Shown here: one piece after another, positions 18,306-26,468 of the stretch
Layout: every line of letters starts with the position of its first letter
Numbering within the stretch: position 1 is the stretch's first letter
Assembly: GCA_036652815.1 (NCBI GenBank)
Contig: JAVVVE010000001.1
Location: forward strand, 1 to 64,000
Reading direction: 5' to 3'
From: SZUA-378 sp036652815
GTDB taxonomy: Bacteria > Bacillota > Clostridia > Lachnospirales > Lachnospiraceae
DNA length: 64,000 nucleotides
Position numbers and translations under genes: made by a program
The notes under the pieces: generated by a model
Databases searched by the model: none
What the model saw: only the letters and a program-made list of their open reading frames with translations
What the model was told of the DNA's origin: nothing

Positions 18306-18518
18306 CTATCTAATATAATTATAAAATTTCCCTACCGTTTTAATGTTAGAAATATCTTCCAAAGGAATTGAAACTTTGTACTTTTCCTCTATTTCTGCTA
18401 CCAATCTTAACTGCATAAGCGAGTTCCATTCTTCCAAATCGTCTTGTGTCGTTAATAAAGTTATCTTTTCTTCTGAAATTTCCATTATTTCTGCTATAAA
18501 TTTTAAAAACGCTTCCAT
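18306..18518 (-). CDS. Acyl carrier protein
   Basis: 70 residues, acidic and helical, the usual length of a stand-alone ACP. The phosphopantetheine serine is S33 in EEWNSLMQLRL, where the common DSL is NSL as in other glycan-associated ACPs. AAGGAG precedes the ATG. It is followed by FkbH after 7 nt and preceded by a radical-SAM gene after 22 nt. It should carry the FkbH-made acyl group; activation would need a host phosphopantetheinyl transferase. Confidence 0.88.
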   Translation of the reverse strand: MEAFLKFIAEIMEISEEKITLLTTQDDLEEWNSLMQLRLVAEIEEKYKVSIPLEDISNIKTVGKFYNYIR

Positions 18519-18540
18519 TGATTCTCCTTATTATGATTTA

Positions 18541-19911
18541 TTACAATATATTTTGTAGTTCTAAAAATCTACCATTGAAACCTTCTTTTATTAAATCTTC
18601 TTTAATATATACATACTTATTAAAAAGCGTAATCAATAGCATTGCTTTTAAATCTATTACATTACTCTTAATTGGTCTTATAACAGGCAAGCCCTGCCAC
18701 CTCTCCACCGTAGTATACTTATCCATTATAGCTATAATCTTAATATTACTTATAGATAGTTCCTTATATAGTAGTTCTGCCATCTCACTTATTCCGTATA
18801 AAATAATGCCATTACTTTGATTTTCTATCAATATCTGTTTAATCCGCTCAATAGGATTCTCTGACATATGCCATTTTTTTAATACTTCGTAATTGGCTTT
18901 AGCTGGTATTTCACCTTGAAGTGAATCGCTATGCCCCATCCAGTTAAGAACTTTTGGATCTTTAAATATAGGATTCTTCATCATCTCAACGTATTCTTGG
19001 TAATACGGATGCAAAGGATTTCTAACGTTAAAAAACCACTCAATATTTTTATCCATGGCTCCCCATGGTTCAAATCCTTTAAACCTAACTAAATCTGCAC
19101 CAAATTCATGAATACATCTACCCACAAACTCTGGCATCTCTCTAAAATTTCTTTCCTGAACTACCGTAGCCAGCTCCAAATGATTAATAATATTTTTTTC
19201 ACGCAATTGTCTCACAAAATGTAAATTATCAATAATTCTATTTATCGAAAGTTCCGTACCCGATAAATACTGGTATGTCCTCTCGTCAAAACTCATAATT
19301 GTAATCTCTACATCAAGATAAAATCTATCTATATTTTTTATCTTTTCCCAATGTCTTTCGTCACACAAAGAACCATTCGTTTGCAATTCTACACTACACT
19401 CCTCATCAGGCCACACCGGATTCCACTCTTGCAAGATTTTCATTATACTATTGCTTGCAAATAATTCACCACAACCATTTGCAATTATATGCTTCGCATA
19501 TGGTAAGGCAGGTGCTAACCTTTCTTCTATTAGTGTTATTGTGTCTTCATCTACTGGTGGAAATTTATGGAAAATACAGCTTTTACAATGATAGTTACAT
19601 GTTGTATCGTATGCCAAATTTAGTTCCCACGGATAATCTGGAATACTATCTATCTCAGTTATAAATTTTTCAGTATCTCCCGACGCAATATTTCTACACA
19701 CATCTTTCCTACAATATTCAAAATTCTTGCCATCCTCTATCACACTTCGTAAATCTTCTGCTATTTTTCCATGATAAATATCGTAAAGACTCTTTTCCTT
19801 TAACGAGCCATATAGATGTGCATCATTTGGATTAACCATAAATTCACAAGGTCGTACATAGCCATCTCGCATTATCTGCAAATGTAATGCACCTCTTTTG
19901 CATGTAATCAT
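18541..19911 (-). CDS. Radical-SAM protein with N-terminal SPASM-like cysteines and C-terminal Rossmann-like module
   Basis: 456 residues in three parts. Residues 1-75 look like a SPASM iron-sulfur segment (C4, C22, C67, C72 with DGYVRPCEF, LYGSLKEKSLYDIYHG), which normally follows the radical-SAM core. The core has CxxxCxxC at C105-C109-C112 (CNYHCKSC), followed by an NGCGELFAS turn and LQTNGSL. The last 85 residues form a nucleotide-binding-like unit with GIILYGISEMAELLY and an aspartate (AIMDKYT). A GGAGG site precedes the ATG. It is a paralogue of the next gene (shared TVVQERNFR, RNPLHPY, IPAKANYE). The substrate is unknown; no precursor peptide is nearby, so a sugar or ACP-bound acid is more likely than a peptide. 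Confidence 0.8.
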   Translation of the reverse strand: MITCKRGALHLQIMRDGYVRPCEFMVNPNDAHLYGSLKEKSLYDIYHGKIAEDLRSVIEDGKNFEYCRKDVCRNIASGDTEKFITEIDSIPDYPWELNLAYDTTCNYHCKSCIFHKFPPVDEDTITLIEERLAPALPYAKHIIANGCGELFASNSIMKILQEWNPVWPDEECSVELQTNGSLCDERHWEKIKNIDRFYLDVEITIMSFDERTYQYLSGTELSINRIIDNLHFVRQLREKNIINHLELATVVQERNFREMPEFVGRCIHEFGADLVRFKGFEPWGAMDKNIEWFFNVRNPLHPYYQEYVEMMKNPIFKDPKVLNWMGHSDSLQGEIPAKANYEVLKKWHMSENPIERIKQILIENQSNGIILYGISEMAELLYKELSISNIKIIAIMDKYTTVERWQGLPVIRPIKSNVIDLKAMLLITLFNKYVYIKEDLIKEGFNGRFLELQNIL

Positions 19912-19934
19912 TTTTTTCCTCCAAATTCAAAAAA

Positions 19935-21299
19935 TCACTTTATTTCATCCAATATTCTTCTCAGGGACAGAATCTCTCCCTTATAACCCAAGTTTCTCAA
20001 ATTTTCTTCTATCTCGTTATGTCTTGGAATCAATGTGATTAGTATTGGTTCCTGAATTTCTGTAAGTAAATTGTGTGTTGGTCTCTCTACTTTCAATTTT
20101 TCCCATTCTGTCAAATATGTATTTCTATCAAGAATAAAAGGAAAATAAATCTTACTGCTTTTTAAAATTTTTTTTGTCGCTTTTGCGATATCTGTGATTG
20201 CATATAATATTATACTCGTGTAACCTTTTCCAATAAAATATTTTTCTAATTTACTTGATATTTCATCATTTAAAAACAGTTTTTTTAAAATTTCATAATT
20301 TGCTTTTGCTGGTATGTCCCCTCTGTTACTCAGATGATCTCCTGTCCATATCCACACTTTGGGATCCTTGAATATTGGATTTTCCATAATCTTCAAATAT
20401 TCCTTATGATATGGATGCAATGGATTCCGAACATCAAAAAACCATTCAGTATTTTCGTCCATTGCTTTTTCAGGTAAGAACCTTCTTATTCGAACCTTAT
20501 CTGCCCCAAATTCATCAATACATCTTTTAATGAACTCAGGTAATGTTCTAAAATTGCGTTCTTGAACAACTGTTGCGATTTCAAAATAATTTATTATTCC
20601 ATTCTCTCTAAGTTCCTTTACGAACTTCAAATTGTCCTCAATATTATTCACATCAAGATTTGTTCCTGATAAATATTGATAAGCTTCATTTTCAAAACTA
20701 TGCACTGTTAAAAACACAGACATGTTATAATTTCCCACGCTGCTTATCTTTTCCCAATTCTTGCTATTAAATAAAGAGCCATTTGTTTCTAATTCAAAAT
20801 GTGCATTTTTGTTATCCTCAGGTTTCCATTTCGATATCACATGCATAATACTGTCACTAGCAAAAAGTTCTCCTAGTCCATTACCTGACAACATTTTCAC
20901 ATGAGGAAGTGCTTTAATAATCTCTTTCTCTATTTTCTCTTTATTTTTAGGTTCAATCTGCACATCATCTCTCGAAATACAACATGTACAATGATAATTG
21001 CATCTTCTATCATAAGCTAAACTCACAATCTCTGGATACTCTGGTATCTCTTCAATTTCAATTAGCTGATCTTCTAAGATTCCATTTGCCATATATGGGC
21101 AGTTTTCTGCATTACAAAAATCATATGTTCCATCTATCAAAGACTGCTGAAATTTCTTCGCCGCCTCACCGTGATAGATATCTGATAAACTGGAATCAGT
21201 CAAATTTCCGAGCAAATAATAGCCAGCCCATCCACAGGCTCGAACTGTACCAACTCCATCAATAATTTGTACATATAATGCTTGTTTACATATTTTCAT
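19935..21299 (-). CDS. Radical-SAM paralogue with N-terminal SPASM-like cysteines
   Basis: 454 residues with the same build as its neighbour: SPASM-like cysteines C4, C22, C62, C67 (VRACGWA, LLGNLTDSSLSDIYHG, CNAENC), core C100-C104-C107 (CNYHCTCC), and a C-terminal Rossmann-like tail (SIILYAITDIAKAT). In the tail the usual glycine-rich turn is weaker (YAITD), so nucleotide binding may be lost. ATG at 21299 has AGAGGAG 6 nt upstream and overlaps the preceding GT2 stop by 14 nt; a longer frame has no support. Two paralogues in a row suggest two consecutive or alternative steps on similar substrates. Confidence 0.8.
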   Translation of the reverse strand: MKICKQALYVQIIDGVGTVRACGWAGYYLLGNLTDSSLSDIYHGEAAKKFQQSLIDGTYDFCNAENCPYMANGILEDQLIEIEEIPEYPEIVSLAYDRRCNYHCTCCISRDDVQIEPKNKEKIEKEIIKALPHVKMLSGNGLGELFASDSIMHVISKWKPEDNKNAHFELETNGSLFNSKNWEKISSVGNYNMSVFLTVHSFENEAYQYLSGTNLDVNNIEDNLKFVKELRENGIINYFEIATVVQERNFRTLPEFIKRCIDEFGADKVRIRRFLPEKAMDENTEWFFDVRNPLHPYHKEYLKIMENPIFKDPKVWIWTGDHLSNRGDIPAKANYEILKKLFLNDEISSKLEKYFIGKGYTSIILYAITDIAKATKKILKSSKIYFPFILDRNTYLTEWEKLKVERPTHNLLTEIQEPILITLIPRHNEIEENLRNLGYKGEILSLRRILDEIK

Positions 21300-22530
21300 T
21301 ATTTTCTCCTCTTTCATTTTGCAAACTATAAAACTCACAGTAGTTCAGTAGATTTTGTCTTTCTAATTCGGTAATAACTGACTGCGTATTTATCGGTTGC
21401 ACTCCTAAAATGAATCCAGCACTTATTTTCTCTCTAAGTTCACTCAAATAATATATTTTCTTTCCATTAAATAAATCATTTTTAAATTGCGAGTCTGACA
21501 CAACGTATCCACAAATTTCCATGTTGTGTTCTTCCATTTGTTTGCTACACACTAACGCCAACCGTCCAGTTCCATAGATATAAACCTGTTTACATTTCTT
21601 ATATAATTTTATAATATTTTTACTAATATTGATTGGAGAAATATATTCATAACACTTTTTTAATGTATCTATGTCCATCCCCTTTTGTTTTGCAATTCCA
21701 ATTTCTCTCTCTATTACACAACAATACCCCAGATAATCTGATATTATTTTTTGTTCCATAATATCTTTAAAAGAAAAATTTGTATATTCATTAAATCTAT
21801 TAAAAAATTCAATCATTTCGATGGTATATTCCGCATAAAACTCTGTGTTTTCATTTGTCATTTTCATAAAGGATTTTGGGGTTGCCACTCTATAAACAGA
21901 CATATTTCTTTTATCATAATACACTTTTCCTTTAATCGCACAATATTGTCTTAATGAGTAGTCTATTGCCTTGGGTTTTAAAAAAAAATCTGGTATTTGC
22001 TTCATGATTTCACTTCTAAATAGCATCGATGCACATGCGGGAAAAACACTTCCCAACCCACTTATAACTTGCTCTCTTTGATTATAAAAACCTGATTCAG
22101 TAAAGGTATTTAATACTTTTTTCTCACCATTATCATAACGTACACTCGTTGCATTATGCATTGTCAATGTACATTCATTATGTTTTTCCATAAATTCAAC
22201 TTGTAATTGTAACTTCATACTATCTGTCCAATAATCATCACCATCACACAAGGCAATATATTTCCCTCTTACTTTAGGTAACACATATTTGGGAAATATA
22301 CGGCATATATTATACTGATTATCTTTTTGAAAAATTGGAACAATTATCTCTGGATACTTCTTGACATATTCCTTAATTATTTCTGTTGTGCCATCCGTCG
22401 ATGCATCATCATGTACAATTATTTCTATTGGAAACTTTGTTTTTTGTTTTAAAAAACTCTCTATTGCATCCTTAATAAAAAAACCCTGATTGTACGTTAG
22501 GCAAACGATTGAAACCATTATTTCATGCAT
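21286..22530 (-). CDS. GT2 glycosyltransferase with C-terminal Rossmann-like module
   Basis: About 414 residues. The GT2 domain (1-230) has VSIVCLTYNQGFFI, VHDDASTDGT and ALCDGDDYW, the metal site. A C-terminal 85-residue module starts near VYIYGTGRLAL and resembles the tails of the two radical-SAM proteins that follow. The start at 22530 is chosen because GAGG lies 6 nt upstream; an ATG at 22542 overlapping the SDR stop is possible. The gene couples the SDR gene (overlap or near overlap) to the radical-SAM genes. Confidence 0.82.
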   Translation of the reverse strand: MHEIMVSIVCLTYNQGFFIKDAIESFLKQKTKFPIEIIVHDDASTDGTTEIIKEYVKKYPEIIVPIFQKDNQYNICRIFPKYVLPKVRGKYIALCDGDDYWTDSMKLQLQVEFMEKHNECTLTMHNATSVRYDNGEKKVLNTFTESGFYNQREQVISGLGSVFPACASMLFRSEIMKQIPDFFLKPKAIDYSLRQYCAIKGKVYYDKRNMSVYRVATPKSFMKMTNENTEFYAEYTIEMIEFFNRFNEYTNFSFKDIMEQKIISDYLGYCCVIEREIGIAKQKGMDIDTLKKCYEYISPINISKNIIKLYKKCKQVYIYGTGRLALVCSKQMEEHNMEICGYVVSDSQFKNDLFNGKKIYYLSELREKISAGFILGVQPINTQSVITELERQNLLNYCEFYSLQNERGENNENM

Positions 22531-22538
22531 ATCCAACC

Positions 22539-23531
22539 TCATAATTTTCCATCATATTCTAATTCCCTATGGTATAACTCTCGATATTGTTCTTCCCATT
22601 CTATTTTCCAATTTTGATAAAATTCTATGGTTTTATTGATTCCATCGGCAAAGGTCGTCTTGGGTATCCACCCTGTATCTTTCGTTATATCAGTGATATC
22701 CGCCTGAAGATGCATAATTATTTTTTCCCCATAAGGTATTTCTCCGAACTCAACTTGTAAATTAGCATCAATTTTATCATATATCATTGTTACATATTCC
22801 TTTAGCTGCCTTGCCTCTCCTGAACCAATCGGATATGTTTTTCCATCTTTGCCATGAATAGCCAATAGAAAAAGTGCCTCTGCCAAATCATCTACATATA
22901 GAAAATCCCACAATTGTTCGCCTCTCGTATAATTCATAACTTTTCCATCTAACGCATTCATAATGCTCGCAATTAAAATAGCCTTTAAATTATCATAAGG
23001 ACCATATATGCTCAGAATCCTTGTCCATATATGACGCATTCCTTTTTCAGCAGACATAATCCTTGTCATCTGGCCTGCGCATAGCTTTGCAATTCCATAT
23101 CCATTCTCGGGAACACACGGTGTACTCGGTTTTAAGATTTCGTTATGTCTGCCATACTCTGCTTGACTTCCTGCACCAATAAAAGTATGACATCCCATTT
23201 TTGCGGCAAGTTCCACTGCATTCAGTGAATACTTTACATTTTGATTTTGTAGAAACATATCATCTCTAAATCTTACTTCTGTACTATTCCACCCTAAATG
23301 GAAAAACACGTCATAATCTTTCTGTTCAGGAACATAAGTTGATAAATCATCTAAATTTCCATAAACAATTTTTAGTAGTGGATTATTTTGCGGTAAATAT
23401 ATTCTTTTAGCAGATATCTCGCGTTGAAATATAACCGTTTCAATCCCTTCTGCTAATAGTTTTTTTAATAGTGCCATTCCAACAGGACCACTTGCCCCTG
23501 TTACCACAGCCTTTTTTATTTTATAATCCAT
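22539..23531 (-). CDS. SDR-family NAD-dependent sugar epimerase/dehydratase/reductase
   Basis: 330 residues, extended SDR fold. The dinucleotide motif TGASGPVGMALL is at the N-terminus, GSQAEYG in the active-site strand, and the catalytic YGIAK (YxxxK) near 150. It is unlike RfbG, and it neighbours a TPP enzyme and an aldolase, so a role as the 4-ketoreductase that finishes a CDP-dideoxy or branched-chain sugar (as in CDP-abequose, paratose or yersiniose formation) is the best inference. It could also be a plain 4-epimerase. The 206 nt upstream hold the remnant of a second TPP-enzyme gene. Confidence 0.75.
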   Translation of the reverse strand: MDYKIKKAVVTGASGPVGMALLKKLLAEGIETVIFQREISAKRIYLPQNNPLLKIVYGNLDDLSTYVPEQKDYDVFFHLGWNSTEVRFRDDMFLQNQNVKYSLNAVELAAKMGCHTFIGAGSQAEYGRHNEILKPSTPCVPENGYGIAKLCAGQMTRIMSAEKGMRHIWTRILSIYGPYDNLKAILIASIMNALDGKVMNYTRGEQLWDFLYVDDLAEALFLLAIHGKDGKTYPIGSGEARQLKEYVTMIYDKIDANLQVEFGEIPYGEKIIMHLQADITDITKDTGWIPKTTFADGINKTIEFYQNWKIEWEEQYRELYHRELEYDGKL

Positions 23532-23534
23532 GCT

Positions 23535-23681
23535 TCATCTCTTTTCATATAGCGGTATGATCATATTATCTTTTAATTCTTGGTCTGAAATCATAGGATT
23601 CATATATTCTAATGGTGCACAGACATTACATACCACAGGATCATCTCTCTACTATACTTCCTTTAGTTTATCTGCTAATTG
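23535..23681 (-). pseudogene. Remnant of a second TPP-enzyme gene (C-terminal end)
   Basis: On the minus strand this gap reads, in one frame, QLADKLKEV, two stop codons, RDDPVVCNV, then APLEYMNPMISDQELKDNM and IIPLYEKR with a final stop at 23537-23535. The intact TPP enzyme just to the right ends with the corresponding pieces LQQKVQQTL, DGPIICEV, LPLEYMAP and DDELQKNML. About 27 residues between the CNV and APLEYM pieces are missing. The frame has two stops and no start, so it is a decayed copy of which only the tail survives. Confidence 0.75.
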
Positions 23682-23713
23682 GATCTATGTCAATCACTTG
23701 TTGCTTGAGTATT

Positions 23714-23746
23714 GACGTTTGAAAGTTTACCTTAGTTTCAAACGTC
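23714..23746. repeat. Perfect 11-bp inverted repeat over the TPP-enzyme stop codon
   Basis: GACGTTTGAAA at 23714-23724 pairs with TTTCAAACGTC at 23736-23746 around an 11-nt loop. The right arm holds the last codons and TGA stop (23740-23738) of the TPP enzyme. There is no T-run on the minus strand after it, so it is not a standard terminator; it may stabilise or process the mRNA, or be a rearrangement scar beside the pseudogene. Confidence 0.7.
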
Positions 23747-25558
23747 TCCCTTTTGAAACATAGTAATCAACATATTTTTCTGCAATTCATCATCATTTAA
23801 TGGCGGTGCCATATATTCGAGAGGCAACGATTCCATTTGTCCATCTTTTCTTTTATATGAAACCTGTTTTGGGAAAGCACTCAATGTAATAGGTACAAAC
23901 ACTTCGCAGATAATCGGTCCATCATAATCCAAGGTTTGTTGAACCTTTTGTTGTAATTCAGCATTAGAACAAATCTGCATCGTTGCAAGTTTATATGCTT
24001 TGGCTATGTCCGAAATACAGGGTATTGATAAGCCAGATGTATCATCACAAGCTACAAAATGACCAAAAAATACGTTAGTTTGTGTTGCATGAATCTGAGC
24101 ATAGCCATTATTATTTAAAACAAATATTTTAATAGGCAATTGTAATCTATGAATAGTCTCTAGCTCCTGTATATTCATTTGGAATCCACCATCACCACAT
24201 ACACAGATCGTTCTTCTCCGGTTTCCTGCTAAGCATGCCCCTATCGTTGCTGGTAAACCAAACCCCATGGAAGCCAACCCTTTTGTAGAAAATACCCGCT
24301 GTCCTTTTTTAACACGAAAAGTCTGCATAGACACATCGACACAAGTACCACTACTACCTGATACATAAATATCATTGGGTTCCATTTCTTCCGTAATAGT
24401 ATCTAACAACGCATATGTATTTACCAATTTCTCCTGTTTCCAATATTTATCTAGCACAACTGGGTATTTAGATTTCATATCGTCTGCATATGAAATCCAC
24501 TGTTTCCGCTCTCTTCGTGCTATTCTATCCCTGTGTTTTAGGATTAATTGTATGAAAAGTTTTGCATCAGCACACACAGCAATATCCGGTCTTACATTAA
24601 TCTTATGTAATTCCGGCTCATCTATATCTACCATAATCTTTGTAGCTTCTCTGGCAAATCCCTCGAAATTGTATCCTGTTTGTAATAAATTAAGTCTGGC
24701 TCCAATTGACAAAAGCCAGTCTGAATTTTGTTGAATCAAATTGGCATATCTTTGTCCCATACCACCCGGTCGTCCATAAGATAAGGGATGTTCTTCTTCT
24801 ATCAAATCGATACCATTCCATGTAGTTAAAATAGGAATTTGAAGCAGTTCAATTAATTGATTAAATTGCTCTATCCCGTCTGCTAATCTAATTCCATTGC
24901 CTGCTAAAAGAACAGGTCGATCCGATTCATTGAATAATTCAATAATCTTTAACACCTGTTGCTCTAATTTTTCATATTCTGATTCTCTTTTTCTTATATT
25001 TAATTTAGGAACATAGCCTTCTAATTGTTTCTCGTCAATCATAGTCGCCTGTATATCTAACGGAATGTCTAGCCAAACCGGCCCTTTTCTGTCATGGGTA
25101 GCCAAATAAATGGCTTTCTCCAAATGATATCGAATACGTGTTGGATTCGTTACCATTTCTGCATATTTAGAGATAGGTGTCACAATAGATACAATATCCA
25201 ATTCTTGCATTCCTTGTTGCCGAATTCTCTGGTTACGTATTTGATCCATTATTTTAACTTGTCCTGATAGAATAAGCATAGGCGTAGATTCCACATAAGC
25301 TGCTGCTACGCCGGTAATGGCATTGGTACCACCCGGACCAGTCGTAACCATTAATAAACCAAGTTTATTATTCACACGTGCATAAGCCTCTGCCGCAATA
25401 GCACAGGCTTGTTCATGAAGGCATACTACATATTTTATACTATTACTCTTGCCAAGCGAATCGTTCAGATGCATTGCTCCGCCACCAGGTATCATAAACA
25501 TATGACCAATATTCAGTGTTTCAAGATATTTAATTACATAATCCGATAATTTTATCAT
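23738..25558 (-). CDS. TPP-dependent acetolactate-synthase-like enzyme (YerE-type candidate)
   Basis: 606 residues with the three domains of the acetolactate synthase/pyruvate oxidase family. The N-terminal pyrimidine domain has the catalytic Glu in HEQACAIAAEAYAR and the loop TTGPGGTNA; the central Rossmann domain follows (about 190-340); the C-terminal domain has the TPP motif GDGGFQMN ending in NNNGY. ATG at 25558 has AGGAG 7 nt upstream, 10 nt after the aldolase stop. A homologous enzyme, YerE, adds a two-carbon unit to a CDP-3,6-dideoxy-4-keto sugar to make yersiniose. RfbH and RfbF in this window could supply that acceptor. A plain acetolactate synthase is unlikely because it sits among sugar genes without ilvN. 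Confidence 0.82.
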   Translation of the reverse strand: MIKLSDYVIKYLETLNIGHMFMIPGGGAMHLNDSLGKSNSIKYVVCLHEQACAIAAEAYARVNNKLGLLMVTTGPGGTNAITGVAAAYVESTPMLILSGQVKIMDQIRNQRIRQQGMQELDIVSIVTPISKYAEMVTNPTRIRYHLEKAIYLATHDRKGPVWLDIPLDIQATMIDEKQLEGYVPKLNIRKRESEYEKLEQQVLKIIELFNESDRPVLLAGNGIRLADGIEQFNQLIELLQIPILTTWNGIDLIEEEHPLSYGRPGGMGQRYANLIQQNSDWLLSIGARLNLLQTGYNFEGFAREATKIMVDIDEPELHKINVRPDIAVCADAKLFIQLILKHRDRIARRERKQWISYADDMKSKYPVVLDKYWKQEKLVNTYALLDTITEEMEPNDIYVSGSSGTCVDVSMQTFRVKKGQRVFSTKGLASMGFGLPATIGACLAGNRRRTICVCGDGGFQMNIQELETIHRLQLPIKIFVLNNNGYAQIHATQTNVFFGHFVACDDTSGLSIPCISDIAKAYKLATMQICSNAELQQKVQQTLDYDGPIICEVFVPITLSAFPKQVSYKRKDGQMESLPLEYMAPPLNDDELQKNMLITMFQKGDV

Positions 25559-25568
25559 TGTTATTCTC

Positions 25569-26390
25569 CTACACAGCGGCTGTAAATTCATGATATTTAA
25601 TTAATTGTTCAATTAATTCATTCTTAATCATAGTAGCTTCAAATCCTGCCTGTACCTCTAATCTTCTTAGCAGATATTCCATAGTCAGATTACCGTCTCT
25701 CCATTTTCCACCCAAGCCAAGATGCGTTGCATCCATATAATCGGCACCACTCGCAATGGCTGTCTCGGCTAATATTTCTGCTGTTCCATTTTTATCATGA
25801 AGATGTACTCCACATTTCAATTTATTGTCATGACATATTTTGATCGTATTCTTCACATATTCCACTGTCATAACGCTCTCGGTATCTGCAAATTCCACGT
25901 TATCAACTCCCATTGCACGGAGATGCTCTGCAAAATTAGCATTTTGTTCCATTGAATTATATCCCGCACTTGTAAAATTAACAAATAATTCATAGCCTAA
26001 TTCGGCAAGTTCATCAATGTGTCTATCCAACACTTCAAAATCAGTTTCTCCAGATCTGGTTAGTATCCTAATAGTATCCACGATACTTTCTTTACATGGC
26101 AACACATCTGCTAACGGTCTTTGCACATCTCTCATTGCGGAAATTTTAGTTCTATTCTTAATGCGTTGAAATAGTTCTGTTATCTCTTTATTATGCATAC
26201 TACAATATCTAAAATCACCACGATTGGGATCCAATGATTCATTATGGAAAAATCCAAGTTCAATATAATCAATTCCCTTTCCCAATGCAAACTTATAAAT
26301 ATTTTGTGCAAATTCTTTATCAAAATACCACCCCGTCTGGTATCCGACTTCTCTGAGGGTACAATCAAATACCTTAATACCTTTTATCAT
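25569..26390 (-). CDS. DRE-TIM metallolyase: aldolase of the HMG-CoA lyase/4-hydroxy-2-oxovalerate aldolase type
   Basis: 273-residue TIM barrel. FDCTLREVG (residues 9-17) resembles the DRE motif, with Arg at 14 and Glu at 15; the metal-binding pair HLHDKNGTAE (about 196-205) gives the HxH site; FADTES is in strand 6. Family members cleave or form C-C bonds next to 2-oxo acids. It precedes the TPP enzyme by 10 nt, so it may make the 2-oxo acid that the TPP enzyme decarboxylates. The usual C-terminal aldolase communication domain of HOA aldolases is absent (273 versus about 340 residues). Confidence 0.8.
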   Translation of the reverse strand: MIKGIKVFDCTLREVGYQTGWYFDKEFAQNIYKFALGKGIDYIELGFFHNESLDPNRGDFRYCSMHNKEITELFQRIKNRTKISAMRDVQRPLADVLPCKESIVDTIRILTRSGETDFEVLDRHIDELAELGYELFVNFTSAGYNSMEQNANFAEHLRAMGVDNVEFADTESVMTVEYVKNTIKICHDNKLKCGVHLHDKNGTAEILAETAIASGADYMDATHLGLGGKWRDGNLTMEYLLRRLEVQAGFEATMIKNELIEQLIKYHEFTAAV

Positions 26391-26468
26391 TTTTTTCTTT
26401 CCCCTTCTCTATGCTGGTTTTCTTATTTTCTAAGGCTTACCATTGTTTCACAATTTCTTAAATTCTCA

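Noticed and set aside
18541..21299. RiPP maturation system
   Set aside because: SPASM/radical-SAM proteins often modify peptides, but no short precursor frame, protease or peptide exporter is adjacent.
23714..23746. Transcription terminator after the TPP-enzyme gene
   Set aside because: The stem is perfect but there is no T-run on the minus strand.
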